From NCBI RefSeq assembly GCF_010725485.1, contig NZ_AP022598.1, positions 3,162,001-3,226,000 of the forward strand: 64,000 nt of DNA, read 5' to 3'. Position numbers and translations under genes: made by a program. Source of the stretch: Mycolicibacterium parafortuitum (GTDB lineage Bacteria; Actinomycetota; Actinomycetes; Mycobacteriales; Mycobacteriaceae). The notes beneath the pieces were generated by a model. The model had not been told where the DNA came from. It made no database searches and worked only from the letters and a program-made list of their open reading frames with translations. Below are positions 35,002 through 44,114 of the stretch, piece by piece (position 1 is the stretch's first letter; each line of letters starts with the position of its first letter).

Positions 35002-36426
35002 CGGTAGCGCGGTGTCAACGGTGGCCGCGGCGGGTAGCCCGCACGCCTGCCGGAGCTCGCCGAAGGCATGAACCATCGCGTCGGTTGACTCGTGGGGGTC
35101 GGCGAACGTGCGATCGTCGGAGAGCACCGCAATGTCGAGTTGGTCGACGTAGCTCCACACCGTCATGTTGAACGCGCTGCCCGCCGAAAGAACACCGACG
35201 GAATAGATCTCGCTGACCGGCGCGCCCCCGATATGGCCCCGCTGCCTCGGTCCGGGGACGTTTGATATCGCGACGTTCATCAGTCGGTTGTGGTCGGCGC
35301 GTTTGGCCTGCGCCTTGAACAGTGCGGGCGCCAACGGCGGCGGCAGGTACTCCAGCAGCCGCCCCTGAAGGGTCGGGCCCAGCAGGTCGTTGGTCTCCTT
35401 GGCGCGGGTGGACGCCACCGATGTCAGCTTCACCCGCTCGATCGGGTCGGCCATATGCACCGGAAGGGACACCATCATTCCGCCGATCTCGTTGCCGGTG
35501 ATCCGTTCGGTCGACCGGTCCGTGCTCACCGGCACCGTCGCCAGGATCGGTCGGTCGGAGTGACCGTCGTACCGCAGCATCAGCTCACGCAGTCCGCCCG
35601 CGGCCACCGTGAGGACGACGTCGTTGAACGTCACCCCGAGGTGTTTGGCGGTCTCTTTGACCTCGGCCAGCGACAGCGTCGCCGTCGCGAAGGTTCGCAC
35701 CGGGGACACCACGTGGTTCAGGAACGTCGGCGGTGCGTTGAAGGGCTTGGCCAGATCGGCCACCTTGCGGCGCTCCTTCGAACGCCTGCGCAGCCGGACC
35801 GCCCCGCGCGCGATGTCGGAGATCAGCCCGGGCAGCTCGGCGATGTTCTGGAAATGATCACGCTGGGCCTCCCACAGCAGGTCCCAGGTGGGCGGATCTT
35901 CGCACGTCTGCAGAGGTTCGTCACGCTCGTCCTGGGGTGCGTCGACCAGATCCATCAGTCGGGCAAGCAGATTCGCCGATGCGACGCCGTCGGCGAGGGT
36001 GTGGTGCACCTTGCCGATCAACGCGAACCGGTCGTCCGCCAGACCCTCGGCGAAGTGGAACTCCCACAGCGGTCTGCTGCGGTCCAGCGGTGTGCTGGCG
36101 ATCTGGCCGATCACCTCGTCGAGTTCGCGACGCCCGCCGGGGGCAGGAACGCTGACCCGCCGCAGGTGGTAGTCCAGATCGACCGGGCAGTCCTGCATCC
36201 ACATCGGATGGTGCAGCCGCCATGGGATGTCGACCAGCCGGTACCGCAATGGTTCGAGCAGGTGCAGCCGCCGGGCGATGGTCTGGCGGAACACGTCGAA
36301 CCCGAAGTCGCCGTCGAACTCGGAGGTGTCGATGACGGCGACCTTGAGGGTGTGGGTGTGCAGGTTCGGCGTCTCGCTGTACAACAGCATGGCGTCCATG
36401 CCGTTGAGTCGCTTCATGGCGACCAT
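34993..36426 (-). CDS. wax ester synthase/diacylglycerol acyltransferase (WS/DGAT)
   Basis: The 477-residue protein has the catalytic HHxxxDG as HHTLADG at residues 141-147, N-terminal RLNGMDAMLLYSE and the C-terminal SNVPGP motif. These enzymes store acyl-CoA as triacylglycerol or wax esters at the membrane. The nearby PlsC-like and FadD genes fit a lipid-assembly group. It follows the kinase gene at 36471 on the same strand by 44 bp. Confidence 0.9.
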   Translation of the reverse strand: MVAMKRLNGMDAMLLYSETPNLHTHTLKVAVIDTSEFDGDFGFDVFRQTIARRLHLLEPLRYRLVDIPWRLHHPMWMQDCPVDLDYHLRRVSVPAPGGRRELDEVIGQIASTPLDRSRPLWEFHFAEGLADDRFALIGKVHHTLADGVASANLLARLMDLVDAPQDERDEPLQTCEDPPTWDLLWEAQRDHFQNIAELPGLISDIARGAVRLRRRSKERRKVADLAKPFNAPPTFLNHVVSPVRTFATATLSLAEVKETAKHLGVTFNDVVLTVAAGGLRELMLRYDGHSDRPILATVPVSTDRSTERITGNEIGGMMVSLPVHMADPIERVKLTSVASTRAKETNDLLGPTLQGRLLEYLPPPLAPALFKAQAKRADHNRLMNVAISNVPGPRQRGHIGGAPVSEIYSVGVLSAGSAFNMTVWSYVDQLDIAVLSDDRTFADPHESTDAMVHAFGELRQACGLPAAATVDTALPPA

Positions 36427-36470
36427 GCAACCACCCGGTCGACATGATCACCGTCGATTCGCCGAACGTG

Positions 36471-37544
36471 TCAGCCGCAGAGCGTCTCGAGTGCCCCGCG
36501 GGTGTCCAGATCGATGAACGCCGCGGCGTAGCGCTGCGCGAAAGCGAGGCAGATGTCTGCGCGCTGCCACGCGTCACCGCCGGACAGCGTCGCCATCCAG
36601 ATCGCCAGCCCGTGGGCAACCGACGCCCGGTAGCCCAGCCAGATCTCCTGCTGCGTCGGCAGTTCGGCGGCGGGCAGCCGCAGCGCAGCGCGGTACTCGA
36701 CGATCAGGTCACGTTCGGCGGCGCGCCTGTCCTCGATCGTGAGCGCACCCTGGAGGAAATACCCGAGGTCCAGCGAGAAGCTGCCCCGCCGGACCATCTG
36801 CCAATCCAGGAAGCCGACCGTGCCGTCCGGGAGCACGTAGGTGTTCCCGATGTGCGGATCACCGTGCAGCAGCGTCGGAGCCGAGGCGGTCAGCGAACCG
36901 ATGTAGCGCGCCCACACGTCGACGAACAGCTCTTTGCCGCTCATCGCCAGGATCTCGCCGGACACCGAGTCGCCGAGTCGCTCGTGCGCGATGTCCAGTT
37001 GCGCGTACTCCAGGCCTTCGAACGCGACGAACGGCTCAACCCAGCCGAGGCCGGGGTTGCCGGTGAGCCGTTCACCCCAGTGCTCGCTGTGCAAGCGTGC
37101 CAGGCCTCGGACCCCCTCGGCGACCTGCTCAACAGTCATCGGGCGGGTGGAGTCCCTCGGGTCGGCCCCGCGGGCGACGACGTCCTCCATGATCATCAGG
37201 AAGTCACGCCGACTCTCGTCGATGATCGCGGTGTACACCGTGGGATGGTCCAGCGGCAGGTTCGCCCCCGACAGGAAAAGCCGCGGCTCGTGGTACAAAC
37301 CGCTGGTCAGCGCGACGAGGTCGGCGTGTTCGGGATCGACCGCCTTGGCGAACACCGTCGCCGGGCCGGAGCCCGCGGCGTAGCTCAACGCCAGCCGGGC
37401 CCGGCGATTGGTGCCGTCGTCACGCAGGGCGACGGTGACACCGCCGACTTCGGCTCCCGGAAAATGTTGCGCGAGAGCCGAAGTCATCCACTCGGGGGAG
37501 ATCTCGTCCCAGCCCTGCGGGATCGACAACTCGGGTGCGGCCAC
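36471..37544 (-). CDS. APH-fold phosphotransferase (aminoglycoside-phosphotransferase-like kinase)
   Basis: The 357-residue protein has the kinase catalytic loop LLHGDPHIGNTY (HGDxxxxN) and metal site FLDWQ (in place of IDWE/D). In bacterial catabolic clusters such kinases phosphorylate hydroxyacyl-CoAs or metabolites rather than antibiotics. It starts 5 bp after the mycofactocin-coupled SDR stop, downstream of a P450, suggesting that it acts on the alcohol or ketone they make. An antibiotic resistance role is not supported. Confidence 0.78.
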   Translation of the reverse strand: MAAPELSIPQGWDEISPEWMTSALAQHFPGAEVGGVTVALRDDGTNRRARLALSYAAGSGPATVFAKAVDPEHADLVALTSGLYHEPRLFLSGANLPLDHPTVYTAIIDESRRDFLMIMEDVVARGADPRDSTRPMTVEQVAEGVRGLARLHSEHWGERLTGNPGLGWVEPFVAFEGLEYAQLDIAHERLGDSVSGEILAMSGKELFVDVWARYIGSLTASAPTLLHGDPHIGNTYVLPDGTVGFLDWQMVRRGSFSLDLGYFLQGALTIEDRRAAERDLIVEYRAALRLPAAELPTQQEIWLGYRASVAHGLAIWMATLSGGDAWQRADICLAFAQRYAAAFIDLDTRGALETLCG

Positions 37545-37549
37545 GACGT

Positions 37550-38386
37550 CTACTTGAGGCAGCTGCCGCCGTCGACCGGCAGAGTGACGCCGGTGATGAA
37601 GCGGGCCTCATCGGAGGCGAGGAACAGCACCGCGTTGGCGATGTCCTCGGGCTCCACCCATCCGATGGGCAGCGTGTGCATCAGCTGACCGATGACCTTC
37701 ATGTCCTCAGGGCCCGGGTTCTCCAGGTCCGGCCGGAACAGTTTCATCGTCGGCTCGTTCATGAACAGCGGGGTGTTGACGTTGGTTGGGTGGACCGAGT
37801 TCACACGGATGTTCTGGGCGCCGAGCTCGACGGCGAAGGTCCGCATCAGGCCGACGACGCCGTGCTTGGCGGCGACGTAGTGACCGGTATGCGGATAGGC
37901 CTTCAGTCCGCCGACAGAGCTGGTCAAGATGATGGAGCCGCCGTTGCCGCCCGCGAGGATATGTGGCACACCGGCTTTGACCGTCTTCCAGACGCCGGAC
38001 AGGTTGACGCCGATCATATCGTCCCAGTCGGGCTCGCCGGTCTTGTCCAGCGTCTCACCGCCGTTGCCGATACCGGCGTTGGCGACAATGATGTCGAGCT
38101 TGCCGAACTCCTCGACGCCAGCGTCGACGGCAGCCTTCAGTGCGTCGTAGTCGCGGACGTCCACCTCGGCGGTGTAGATCCGGCGGCCCGCGTTCTTGAC
38201 CAGGTCGGCGGTCTCAGCGAGGTCCTCCGGCGTCGACAACGGAATCCGCACGCTGTCGATCTGCTTGCAGATGTCGACCGCGATGATGTCGGCACCTTCC
38301 TGCGCCATCCTTACCGCGTGCGCGCGGCCCTGCCCGCGTGCCGCACCGGTGATGAAAGCGACCTTGCCTTCTACACGTCCTGCCAT
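37550..38386 (-). CDS. mycofactocin-coupled SDR
   Basis: The 278-residue SDR has ITGAARGQGRAHAVRMA, IVANAG, Ser in ILTSSVGG and YVAAK. Between the second and third strands it has the family-specific insert (QIDSVRIPLSTPEDLAETAD) that marks SDRs with tightly bound NAD reoxidised through the redox cofactor mycofactocin. Relatives include carveol dehydrogenase. The P450 lies 48 bp upstream and the kinase 5 bp downstream. Oxidation of a P450-made alcohol is inferred. Confidence 0.87.
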   Translation of the reverse strand: MAGRVEGKVAFITGAARGQGRAHAVRMAQEGADIIAVDICKQIDSVRIPLSTPEDLAETADLVKNAGRRIYTAEVDVRDYDALKAAVDAGVEEFGKLDIIVANAGIGNGGETLDKTGEPDWDDMIGVNLSGVWKTVKAGVPHILAGGNGGSIILTSSVGGLKAYPHTGHYVAAKHGVVGLMRTFAVELGAQNIRVNSVHPTNVNTPLFMNEPTMKLFRPDLENPGPEDMKVIGQLMHTLPIGWVEPEDIANAVLFLASDEARFITGVTLPVDGGSCLK

Positions 38387-38434
38387 GGGTACCAGTCCTT
38401 AAGTGGTGGTGGGTTTTTCGCTGATGGATACAGG

Positions 38435-39640
38435 TCAGATGAACGTGGGCATGGATTCCCAGCCGCGGACGGCGGTGGTCTGAGACGGTTTGGCATTCGC
38501 CCAGTCGACGTCCCAGGTCGGGAATCGCTTCAGGATTTCTTCCAGAGCGACCTTGCCTTCCAGGCGGGCCAGTGCGTTCCCCATGCAGAAGTGGGTGCCC
38601 GCGCCGAAGGTCATGTGTGACCGCAGTTCCCGGTGGATGTCGAAGACGTCGCCGTTGGGCGGGAACCGACGATGGTCGCGGTTCGCGGCCCCGACCAGCA
38701 TGAGCATTGCCGACCCCGCCGGCACGGTCTGGCCGTGGTACTCGACGTCGCGCGTCACGTAGCGGGCGATCTGCAGCGCCGGCGGCTCCCAGCGCAGGAT
38801 CTCCTCGATCGCCGCGGGAATCAGCGTGGGGTTCTCCGCGAGTTCGCGGCGCTGGTCCGGGTAATCGGCGAGAGTCTTGCCCGCCCAACCGATCAGGCGG
38901 GTGGTGGTCTCACTGCCCGCGGTCGCGATGACCGTCAGATACATCAGCAGTTCTTCACGGCTCAACCGCCGCACGGTGCCGGTCTCATCCTCGAACTCGG
39001 CGTTGAGCAGGTCGGTCATGATGTCGTCGGACGGATGTTCGGTGCGGTAGTCGATGAACTCCGCGAACACCTCGCCGGTGGCCATCAGATCGACCGTATC
39101 GCCTTGCAGGGTGGCCTCGCCGTGATCGGTGACGCGCCGCTGGTCCTCTTCGGGGATGCCCAGCAGCATGCCGATCACCCGCATCGGCATCTGGTTGCCG
39201 AGATCCTTGACGAAGTCGAAGTTGCCGGTGCCCATGACCGGATCTAGGCATCGGGAGGTGAACTCGCGGATCTGAGGTTCGAGCGCTTGCACCTTGCGCG
39301 GCGTGAAAACTCGTGACAGCAGATTTCGGTGGATGTTGTGGATCGGCGGGTCTTCGAAGATCAGTGTCCCGGGCGGAATCTCCATGCCGGACTTGATGAT
39401 CTCCAGCAGAGCGCCCCGACCGGAGATGAACGTCTCGTGGTCGATGACCCCCTTGTTGACGTCCTCATAGCGGCTGAGCGCATAGAAGTCGTGCTTGTCG
39501 TTGTAGTACAGCGGAGCTTCCTCGCGGAGGCGGGCGAACACCGCGTACGGGTTCATGTTGAGGTCGACGCTGTAGGGGTCGTAGTACAACTCGTCGGTGG
39601 CGGAGTCCTGCACGTCGGAGTCGTCAGCGCTGATCGTCAC
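38435..39640 (-). CDS. cytochrome P450 monooxygenase
   Basis: The 401-residue P450 has I-helix TAGSETT, EEILRWEPP (ExxR) and FGAGTHFCMGNALARLEG with the haem Cys. GTG 39640 is preceded by GAGAGGGAA and gives a normal N-terminus (MTISADDSDV); the frame reaches 39688 without a better site. It heads a leftward operon of P450, mycofactocin SDR and APH-like kinase, perhaps continuing into WS/DGAT. No ferredoxin is adjacent. Confidence 0.9.
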   Translation of the reverse strand: MTISADDSDVQDSATDELYYDPYSVDLNMNPYAVFARLREEAPLYYNDKHDFYALSRYEDVNKGVIDHETFISGRGALLEIIKSGMEIPPGTLIFEDPPIHNIHRNLLSRVFTPRKVQALEPQIREFTSRCLDPVMGTGNFDFVKDLGNQMPMRVIGMLLGIPEEDQRRVTDHGEATLQGDTVDLMATGEVFAEFIDYRTEHPSDDIMTDLLNAEFEDETGTVRRLSREELLMYLTVIATAGSETTTRLIGWAGKTLADYPDQRRELAENPTLIPAAIEEILRWEPPALQIARYVTRDVEYHGQTVPAGSAMLMLVGAANRDHRRFPPNGDVFDIHRELRSHMTFGAGTHFCMGNALARLEGKVALEEILKRFPTWDVDWANAKPSQTTAVRGWESMPTFI

Positions 39641-39839
39641 GGTTCCCTCTCGCTGGATCAGTCTTTTGCGTAAGACATGGGGCTGCAATTTGTCTCACAA
39701 CTGTGGCATCGGCAGCGCATGAGTGTCAATGGCGAACTCGCTGGAGGCAATCCCGACTCTCTCTAGAGAAGAATCGCACTCTCACATAAATAGCTCATAG
39801 CCCGGCCCCGCAGGCGGGAGAGCAAGGACGTTCGAGTAC

Positions 39840-39854
39840 GAAAATATCGTTCTC
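39840..39854. promoter_or_regulatory. palindromic operator, degenerate (site E)
   Basis: GAAAATATCGTTCTC is one mismatch from the GAGAA-N5-TTCTC pattern and is embedded in a longer CGA...TCG dyad. It lies in the 239-bp gap between the TetR gene's stop and the P450 start. That gap also holds TCTCTAGAGA at 39760-39769 and otherwise no gene. Confidence 0.45.
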
Positions 39855-39879
39855 GACGAGTTAAAGGATGGTTCTCGCG

Positions 39880-40599
39880 CTATTCGGCGGCGAAACCGTG
39901 GGAGCAGAAGTCCCAGACCTCGTCCGCGGTGATCGGATGAGCGGCGTTCTCGTCGGTGTCCCCGCTGGACTGGGCGACGAACATCACCGTCTGCATGGTC
40001 ATCGCGGCCATCCGCTTCGGGTTGATCCCGGCGCGGAGCTGGCCCGCCTCGCCGGCCTCTTCCATCAGCTCGGTGAGCAGGGCGAGCAGCGGTGCGTGGG
40101 CCACCTTGACCTCGGACGGATGGGAGACCAACAGGCGTGGTGCGAAGTCGGTGAACAGGGGCCGTTTGGCTGCCGGATCGGGGCGCGAGGACTCGAACAG
40201 CAGCTGGATCGCGACTTTCAGGCGTTCGATGGGCTCTTCTTCGCCCGACGTGGCAGCCCGGATCTGTTCGGCCGACCGGCTCAGGGCGTCCTCGAACAGG
40301 GCGAGAAGCAGCTCGTGCTTACCGTCGAACTGCAGGTAGAAGCTGCGCAGCGACTGCCGCGACCGATCGACGACTTCTTGGACGGTGAAGTCGGTACTAC
40401 CCTTTTCGATGATGATCGCCTGCGCGGCGTCGAGGAAGCGCTGTACGCGCTGGGCGGCCCGCAGTTTGGCCGTCTTGATCGAACGTTCGACCGCACGCTG
40501 CTTCCACGCCGGTTCTTCGCTTGGCGTCGTCACCGGGGGCTCGGATGCAGGCCGGCTGGGGAGAACATGAACTGACTGTACCGGAGAACGTCTTGCCAT
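39880..40599 (-). CDS. TetR-family regulator, candidate master repressor of the GAGAAT regulon
   Basis: The 239-residue regulator has a roughly 45-residue basic N-terminal extension, then the HTH (FLDAAQAIIIEKGSTDFTVQEVVDRSRQSLRSFYLQFDGK) and a helical ligand domain. The perfect palindrome GAGAATAGTATTCTC lies 57 bp upstream of its start, between it and the divergent enoyl-CoA hydratase. This is the usual layout of an autoregulated TetR repressor. The same palindrome marks other operons in the window, hence the proposed wider role. Confidence 0.82.
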   Translation of the reverse strand: MARRSPVQSVHVLPSRPASEPPVTTPSEEPAWKQRAVERSIKTAKLRAAQRVQRFLDAAQAIIIEKGSTDFTVQEVVDRSRQSLRSFYLQFDGKHELLLALFEDALSRSAEQIRAATSGEEEPIERLKVAIQLLFESSRPDPAAKRPLFTDFAPRLLVSHPSEVKVAHAPLLALLTELMEEAGEAGQLRAGINPKRMAAMTMQTVMFVAQSSGDTDENAAHPITADEVWDFCSHGFAAE

Positions 40600-40655
40600 A
40601 GCGGCCGTCGACCCCCTCCCGGCGAGCGTGTCAGAGATTGTAACTTCCTCACCAC

Positions 40656-40670
40656 GAGAATAGTATTCTC
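40656..40670. promoter_or_regulatory. palindromic operator GAGAATA-G-TATTCTC (site C, perfect)
   Basis: This is a perfect 7-1-7 palindrome in the divergent gap between the TetR gene and the enoyl-CoA hydratase gene. It is the most symmetrical of the five related sites and defines the motif. Confidence 0.72.
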
Positions 40671-40767
40671 ATTTCGGTGATAACAGAAGGCCCAAGTCTG
40701 GCCTCGCGGGCGTCGGGCCGACATAACCGCTGGCCAACCATCGTCCCTCCGGAACCCGAGGACTGCC

Positions 40768-41550
40768 GTGTACATCGACTATGACGTCTCCGACAGGATC
40801 GCGACCATCACGCTGAACCGGCCCGAGGCCGCCAACGCGCAGAATCCCGAGCTTCTCGACGAACTCGACGCGGCGTGGACCCGTGCGGCCGAGGACGACG
40901 AGGTGTCGGTGATCGTGCTGCGCGCGAACGGCAAACACTTCTCTGCGGGACACGATCTTCGCGGCGGCGGGCCGGTCCCGGACAAGATCACGCTGGAGTT
41001 CATCATCCAGCATGAGGCGAAGCGCTATCTGGAATACACGTTGCGCTGGCGCAACGTGCCGAAGCCGTCCATCGCCGCGGTACAGGGCCGGTGCATCTCC
41101 GGCGGCCTGCTGCTGTGTTGGCCGTGCGACCTGATCATCGCCTCCGATGACGCCCAGTTCTCCGACCCGGTGGTGTTGATGGGCATCGGCGGTGTCGAGT
41201 ACCACGGACACACATGGGAACTCGGGCCGCGCAAGGCCAAGGAGATCCTGTTCACCGGACGCGCGATGACGGCCGACGAGGTCGCGGCAACCGGGATGGT
41301 CAACCGCGTGGTGCCCCGTGACCAGCTGGACGCCGAGACCAGGGCGCTCGCCGAGCAGATCGTCAAGATGCCGCCGTTCGCGTTGCGCCAAGCGAAGCGG
41401 GCGGTCAACCAGACGCTGGACGTCCAGGGCTTCTACGCGGCGATCCAGTCGGTGTTCGACGTACACCAGACCGGGCACGGCAACGCGCTGAGCGTGGGCG
41501 GCTGGCCGGTCCTGGTGAACCTCGAAGAGATGAAGGCCAACATCAAGTAG
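40768..41550 (+). CDS. enoyl-CoA hydratase/isomerase family protein
   Basis: The 260-residue crotonase has ITLNRPEAANAQN, oxyanion loop NGKHFSAGHDLRGG and VQGRCISGGLLLCWPCDLI. The GTG start at 40768 gives the normal N-terminal YIDYDVSDRIATITL. It stands alone, divergent from the TetR gene and under the perfect operator at 40656, so it is probably derepressed by the same ligand as the other marked operons. Confidence 0.86.
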   Translation: MYIDYDVSDRIATITLNRPEAANAQNPELLDELDAAWTRAAEDDEVSVIVLRANGKHFSAGHDLRGGGPVPDKITLEFIIQHEAKRYLEYTLRWRNVPKPSIAAVQGRCISGGLLLCWPCDLIIASDDAQFSDPVVLMGIGGVEYHGHTWELGPRKAKEILFTGRAMTADEVAATGMVNRVVPRDQLDAETRALAEQIVKMPPFALRQAKRAVNQTLDVQGFYAAIQSVFDVHQTGHGNALSVGGWPVLVNLEEMKANIK

Positions 41551-41569
41551 GCCACCTCGGGTCGCGTAG

Positions 41570-41705
41570 GCACCGCGAGCGCGCGCGTCTGCACCCCAAC
41601 ACGCCGTGGCAGTTGGCATTTCAGGCGCGCTCGGAGGTGACGAGCGTGCGCTCAGTGCCCGCGGCGGCCGGTGTGTCGGCGGACAGACGCGCGCGCTCGC
41701 GGTGC
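41570..41705. repeat. 22-bp inverted repeat between convergent genes
   Basis: GCACCGCGAGCGCGCGCGTC (plus TG) at 41570-41591 is repeated exactly as its reverse complement at 41684-41705. Together these span almost the whole 166-bp gap between convergent genes. The same unit with one mismatch occurs at 2338-2359. A long hairpin here could block read-through in both directions. Confidence 0.65.
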
Positions 41706-41716
41706 GGACGTAAGAG

Positions 41717-42529
41717 CTACAGCTGGGCGAGGCGGGGGACCGACCCGCGCGCCCGCAGACCGGCTCCCGCCCTGCGGGTCAATTCCCGGGAGCTGCCGAG
41801 CAACCCGTCGAGCACCAGTGCGCGCTTCACGTGGTGCTGTAGATCGTGTTCCTCGGTGAAACCGATACCGCCGAGCACCTGCTGGCAGTGCTTGGCCGCG
41901 GTGAGCGCGGCCTTGCCCGCGGCGGCCTTGGCGAGCAGCGAGCTCAGATCGGGATTGTCGGCGCTGGGCAGATTCAGCGTGGCCTCGGCGCCCTCGATCG
42001 CGACCAGCGTCTCGGCCAATCGGTGCCGCACCGCCTGGAACGACGCGATCGGCTTGCCGAACTGCACCCGGTCCAGCGCATGCCGGCGCGCCAGGTTCAG
42101 CATCGCGCGCGACGAGCCGACCAGCCACCAGCCGACTGCCATGCGCGCCTCGGCCACCCGGATCGGGTAGCCCTCCTCCTCGCGGCGCAACGGCAGTCCG
42201 CTCAGCGTGGGGTCGGTGGCCTCCGCGCTGATCCGGTCCCACACCACCCACGAGTTGCCGGCGTAGGGGAGCGGCAGTTCCACGGTGTCGCCGATCGTGT
42301 TGCCGGTCGCGTGCAGCACCACGTCGACGAGAGCCGATGCGTGCGAGCCGGTTTCGCCGAGCAGCCGGAACACCAGCGGAACGGCCACCTCGGGCATCTC
42401 GGAAAGCATATCCGCCCAGCCCATCTCGGTCAGCGCGGCATCGAGTGCCGGACCCGACGAGGAGAGCATGCTCTTACGTAGCGAGGTCTCGAGCATCTCG
42501 AGCGACGACTCGTCCATCTGGGCGACCAT
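41717..42529 (-). CDS. acyl-CoA dehydrogenase, short subunit
   Basis: The 270-residue protein is shorter than a complete acyl-CoA dehydrogenase (about 380). The C-terminal helical domain is clear: QFGKPIASFQAVRHRLAE and GGIGFTEEHDLQHHVKRAL. The N-terminal half is reduced. It follows the full-length dehydrogenase at 42532 by 2 bp, as expected for the second subunit of a heteromeric mycobacterial FadE enzyme. ATG 42529 has AAGGAG at 5-6 nt; the GTG at 42535 overlapping the upstream stop is an alternative. Confidence 0.83.
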   Translation of the reverse strand: MVAQMDESSLEMLETSLRKSMLSSSGPALDAALTEMGWADMLSEMPEVAVPLVFRLLGETGSHASALVDVVLHATGNTIGDTVELPLPYAGNSWVVWDRISAEATDPTLSGLPLRREEEGYPIRVAEARMAVGWWLVGSSRAMLNLARRHALDRVQFGKPIASFQAVRHRLAETLVAIEGAEATLNLPSADNPDLSSLLAKAAAGKAALTAAKHCQQVLGGIGFTEEHDLQHHVKRALVLDGLLGSSRELTRRAGAGLRARGSVPRLAQL

Positions 42530-42531
42530 CC

Positions 42532-43656
42532 TCACTCCTTTCCGAGATCGAGCAGTCGGCGCGCGATGATGTTTCGCTGCACCTCGGCGGTACCGCCGTA
42601 GATCGTGGCCGCGCGCGAGTACAGGTATTCGGTGCGCCATTCGCTGTCGTCGAGTTCGATGGCGCCGGGCAGCAGGTCGCGAACGGTGTCGTAGAGCCGC
42701 TGTTCGGCGCCGGCCAGCAGCACCTTGTCGATCGAGGTGTCCGGACCGAGCTTGTGGCCTTCGGCCAGCCGGTGCTGGGTCGCGCGGGACCGGCACCGCA
42801 GCGTGTGCAGCGCGAGATAGATCTCGCCCATGTCCGAATCGATGCTCTGCCCTTGCCGCTTCACCTCGTCGACCAGCGCGTCGAAGCGGGAGTACAAGTA
42901 GGCGATCCGCTGCCAGAAGCAGGTCGAACGTTCATAGGGCAGCAGGTCCATCGCGAGTTGCCAGCCGTCGCCGACGTTTCCGAGCATCCGATCGGCGTCG
43001 ACCTCGACATCGTCGAAATACACCTCGCAGAACTCGTCGACATCGTGCATGGTGCGCAGCGGGCGCACCGTGATCCCCGGGGTGTCCACGTCGACGAAGA
43101 ACGCGGTGATCGCCTGGTGGTTGGGGGTATCCGCGTCACCGGTGCGGGTCAGCAGCACGCATCGGTGCGAGAACTGGGCGAAACTGGTCCACACCTTCTG
43201 GCCGTTGATCACCCACTTGCCGCCCTTGCGCACCGCGCGCGTGGTCAGCGACGCCAGGTCGCTGCCCGATCCCGGTTCGGAAAAGCCCTGGCACCACTGC
43301 TCTTCGCCGCTGAGCAGTCTGGGCACCATCTGCGCGGCCAGTTCGGGCCGCGCGTAGTCGATCATCGTCGGCGCCAGCACTTCGAGCATCGAGTACGGAC
43401 CCGGTTCCGCCAGCCGGCGGCCGACCACCTCCTCGCCGACGATGGCCCGCAGGATCGCCGGACCGCCCAGTCCGCCCGCGTGTTCCGGCCAGCCGTAACG
43501 GCTCCAGCCCGCGTCGTACAGCGCCCGCTGCACCCTGGCGAACTGCTTGATGTGCCCCTGTAGGGAGTGGTCGTCGCCGGGGGTCAGGTCGTTCTCGTCG
43601 AGCCATTTCCGCAGTTCCGTGCGGAACGTCGCGGGTTCGAAGAGATCGGTGCTCAT
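42532..43656 (-). CDS. acyl-CoA dehydrogenase, long subunit
   Basis: The 374-residue dehydrogenase has WCQGFSEPGSGSDLAS, VINGQKVWTSFAQF and YGGTAEVQRNIIARRLLDLG. The paired short subunit follows immediately. It is similar in plan to the protein at 441-1535, and both operons may hold parallel heteromeric dehydrogenases for related bulky CoA esters. The ATG overlaps the SnoaL-like stop (ATGA). Confidence 0.88.
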   Translation of the reverse strand: MSTDLFEPATFRTELRKWLDENDLTPGDDHSLQGHIKQFARVQRALYDAGWSRYGWPEHAGGLGGPAILRAIVGEEVVGRRLAEPGPYSMLEVLAPTMIDYARPELAAQMVPRLLSGEEQWCQGFSEPGSGSDLASLTTRAVRKGGKWVINGQKVWTSFAQFSHRCVLLTRTGDADTPNHQAITAFFVDVDTPGITVRPLRTMHDVDEFCEVYFDDVEVDADRMLGNVGDGWQLAMDLLPYERSTCFWQRIAYLYSRFDALVDEVKRQGQSIDSDMGEIYLALHTLRCRSRATQHRLAEGHKLGPDTSIDKVLLAGAEQRLYDTVRDLLPGAIELDDSEWRTEYLYSRAATIYGGTAEVQRNIIARRLLDLGKE

Positions 43657-44114
43657 CGGGCCTCCGGAGCCGCCCCGGCGGCGACATCGCCGTCAGGCCT
43701 GCCGATCGCGTGCGGACGTCCGGAGTCGTGTTCGCCCGAGCGTCGAATGAACGTCATGGCGCGGGTTCTCAGCCGCCAGCCGTCCCCGGTGCGCACATAG
43801 GTGTCGTTGTAGTACCCGATGCGCATGTCGTGCTTGGAGTGCTCGATGAAACACAGCGGCTGGGTGCCACTGGCCTTGTCCGGATCGTCGGCGTCGAGCG
43901 TGACCAGCGACGTCCCGGTCATGAACAGCCCCTTCGGGGCGGCGTCGACGAGCTCCGGGAAGCGTGCGAGCGTGTACGTCGAGCCGAACGCGCTGTACGT
44001 GCCGTCCGGGGTGAACACCGAGATCAGCCCGTCGAGGTCGCCCTGGGTGATCGTGACCGCGTACTTGGCCAGAAGCTGCTGGATCTCGACGAGATCCTCA
44101 GTGCGTGACGTCAT
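43653..44114 (-). CDS. SnoaL-like (NTF2-fold) protein
   Basis: The 153-residue protein begins EDLVEIQQLLAKYAVTITQGDLDGLISVFTPDGTY, the characteristic start of SnoaL-like polyketide-cyclase/hydratase relatives, with a DGWRLRTRAMTF C-terminal strand. Such folds serve as small hydratases, isomerases or dehydratases. It overlaps the amidohydrolase stop by 17 bp and the next dehydrogenase start by 4 bp, so it belongs to this seven-gene operon. The C-terminal 25 residues are Gly/Pro/Ala-rich. Confidence 0.78.
   Translation of the reverse strand: MTSRTEDLVEIQQLLAKYAVTITQGDLDGLISVFTPDGTYSAFGSTYTLARFPELVDAAPKGLFMTGTSLVTLDADDPDKASGTQPLCFIEHSKHDMRIGYYNDTYVRTGDGWRLRTRAMTFIRRSGEHDSGRPHAIGRPDGDVAAGAAPEAR

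Noticed and set aside
36471..37544. Aminoglycoside resistance gene
   Set aside because: The kinase fold is present, but the setting among P450 and SDR genes and the altered FLDWQ metal motif point to a metabolic kinase.
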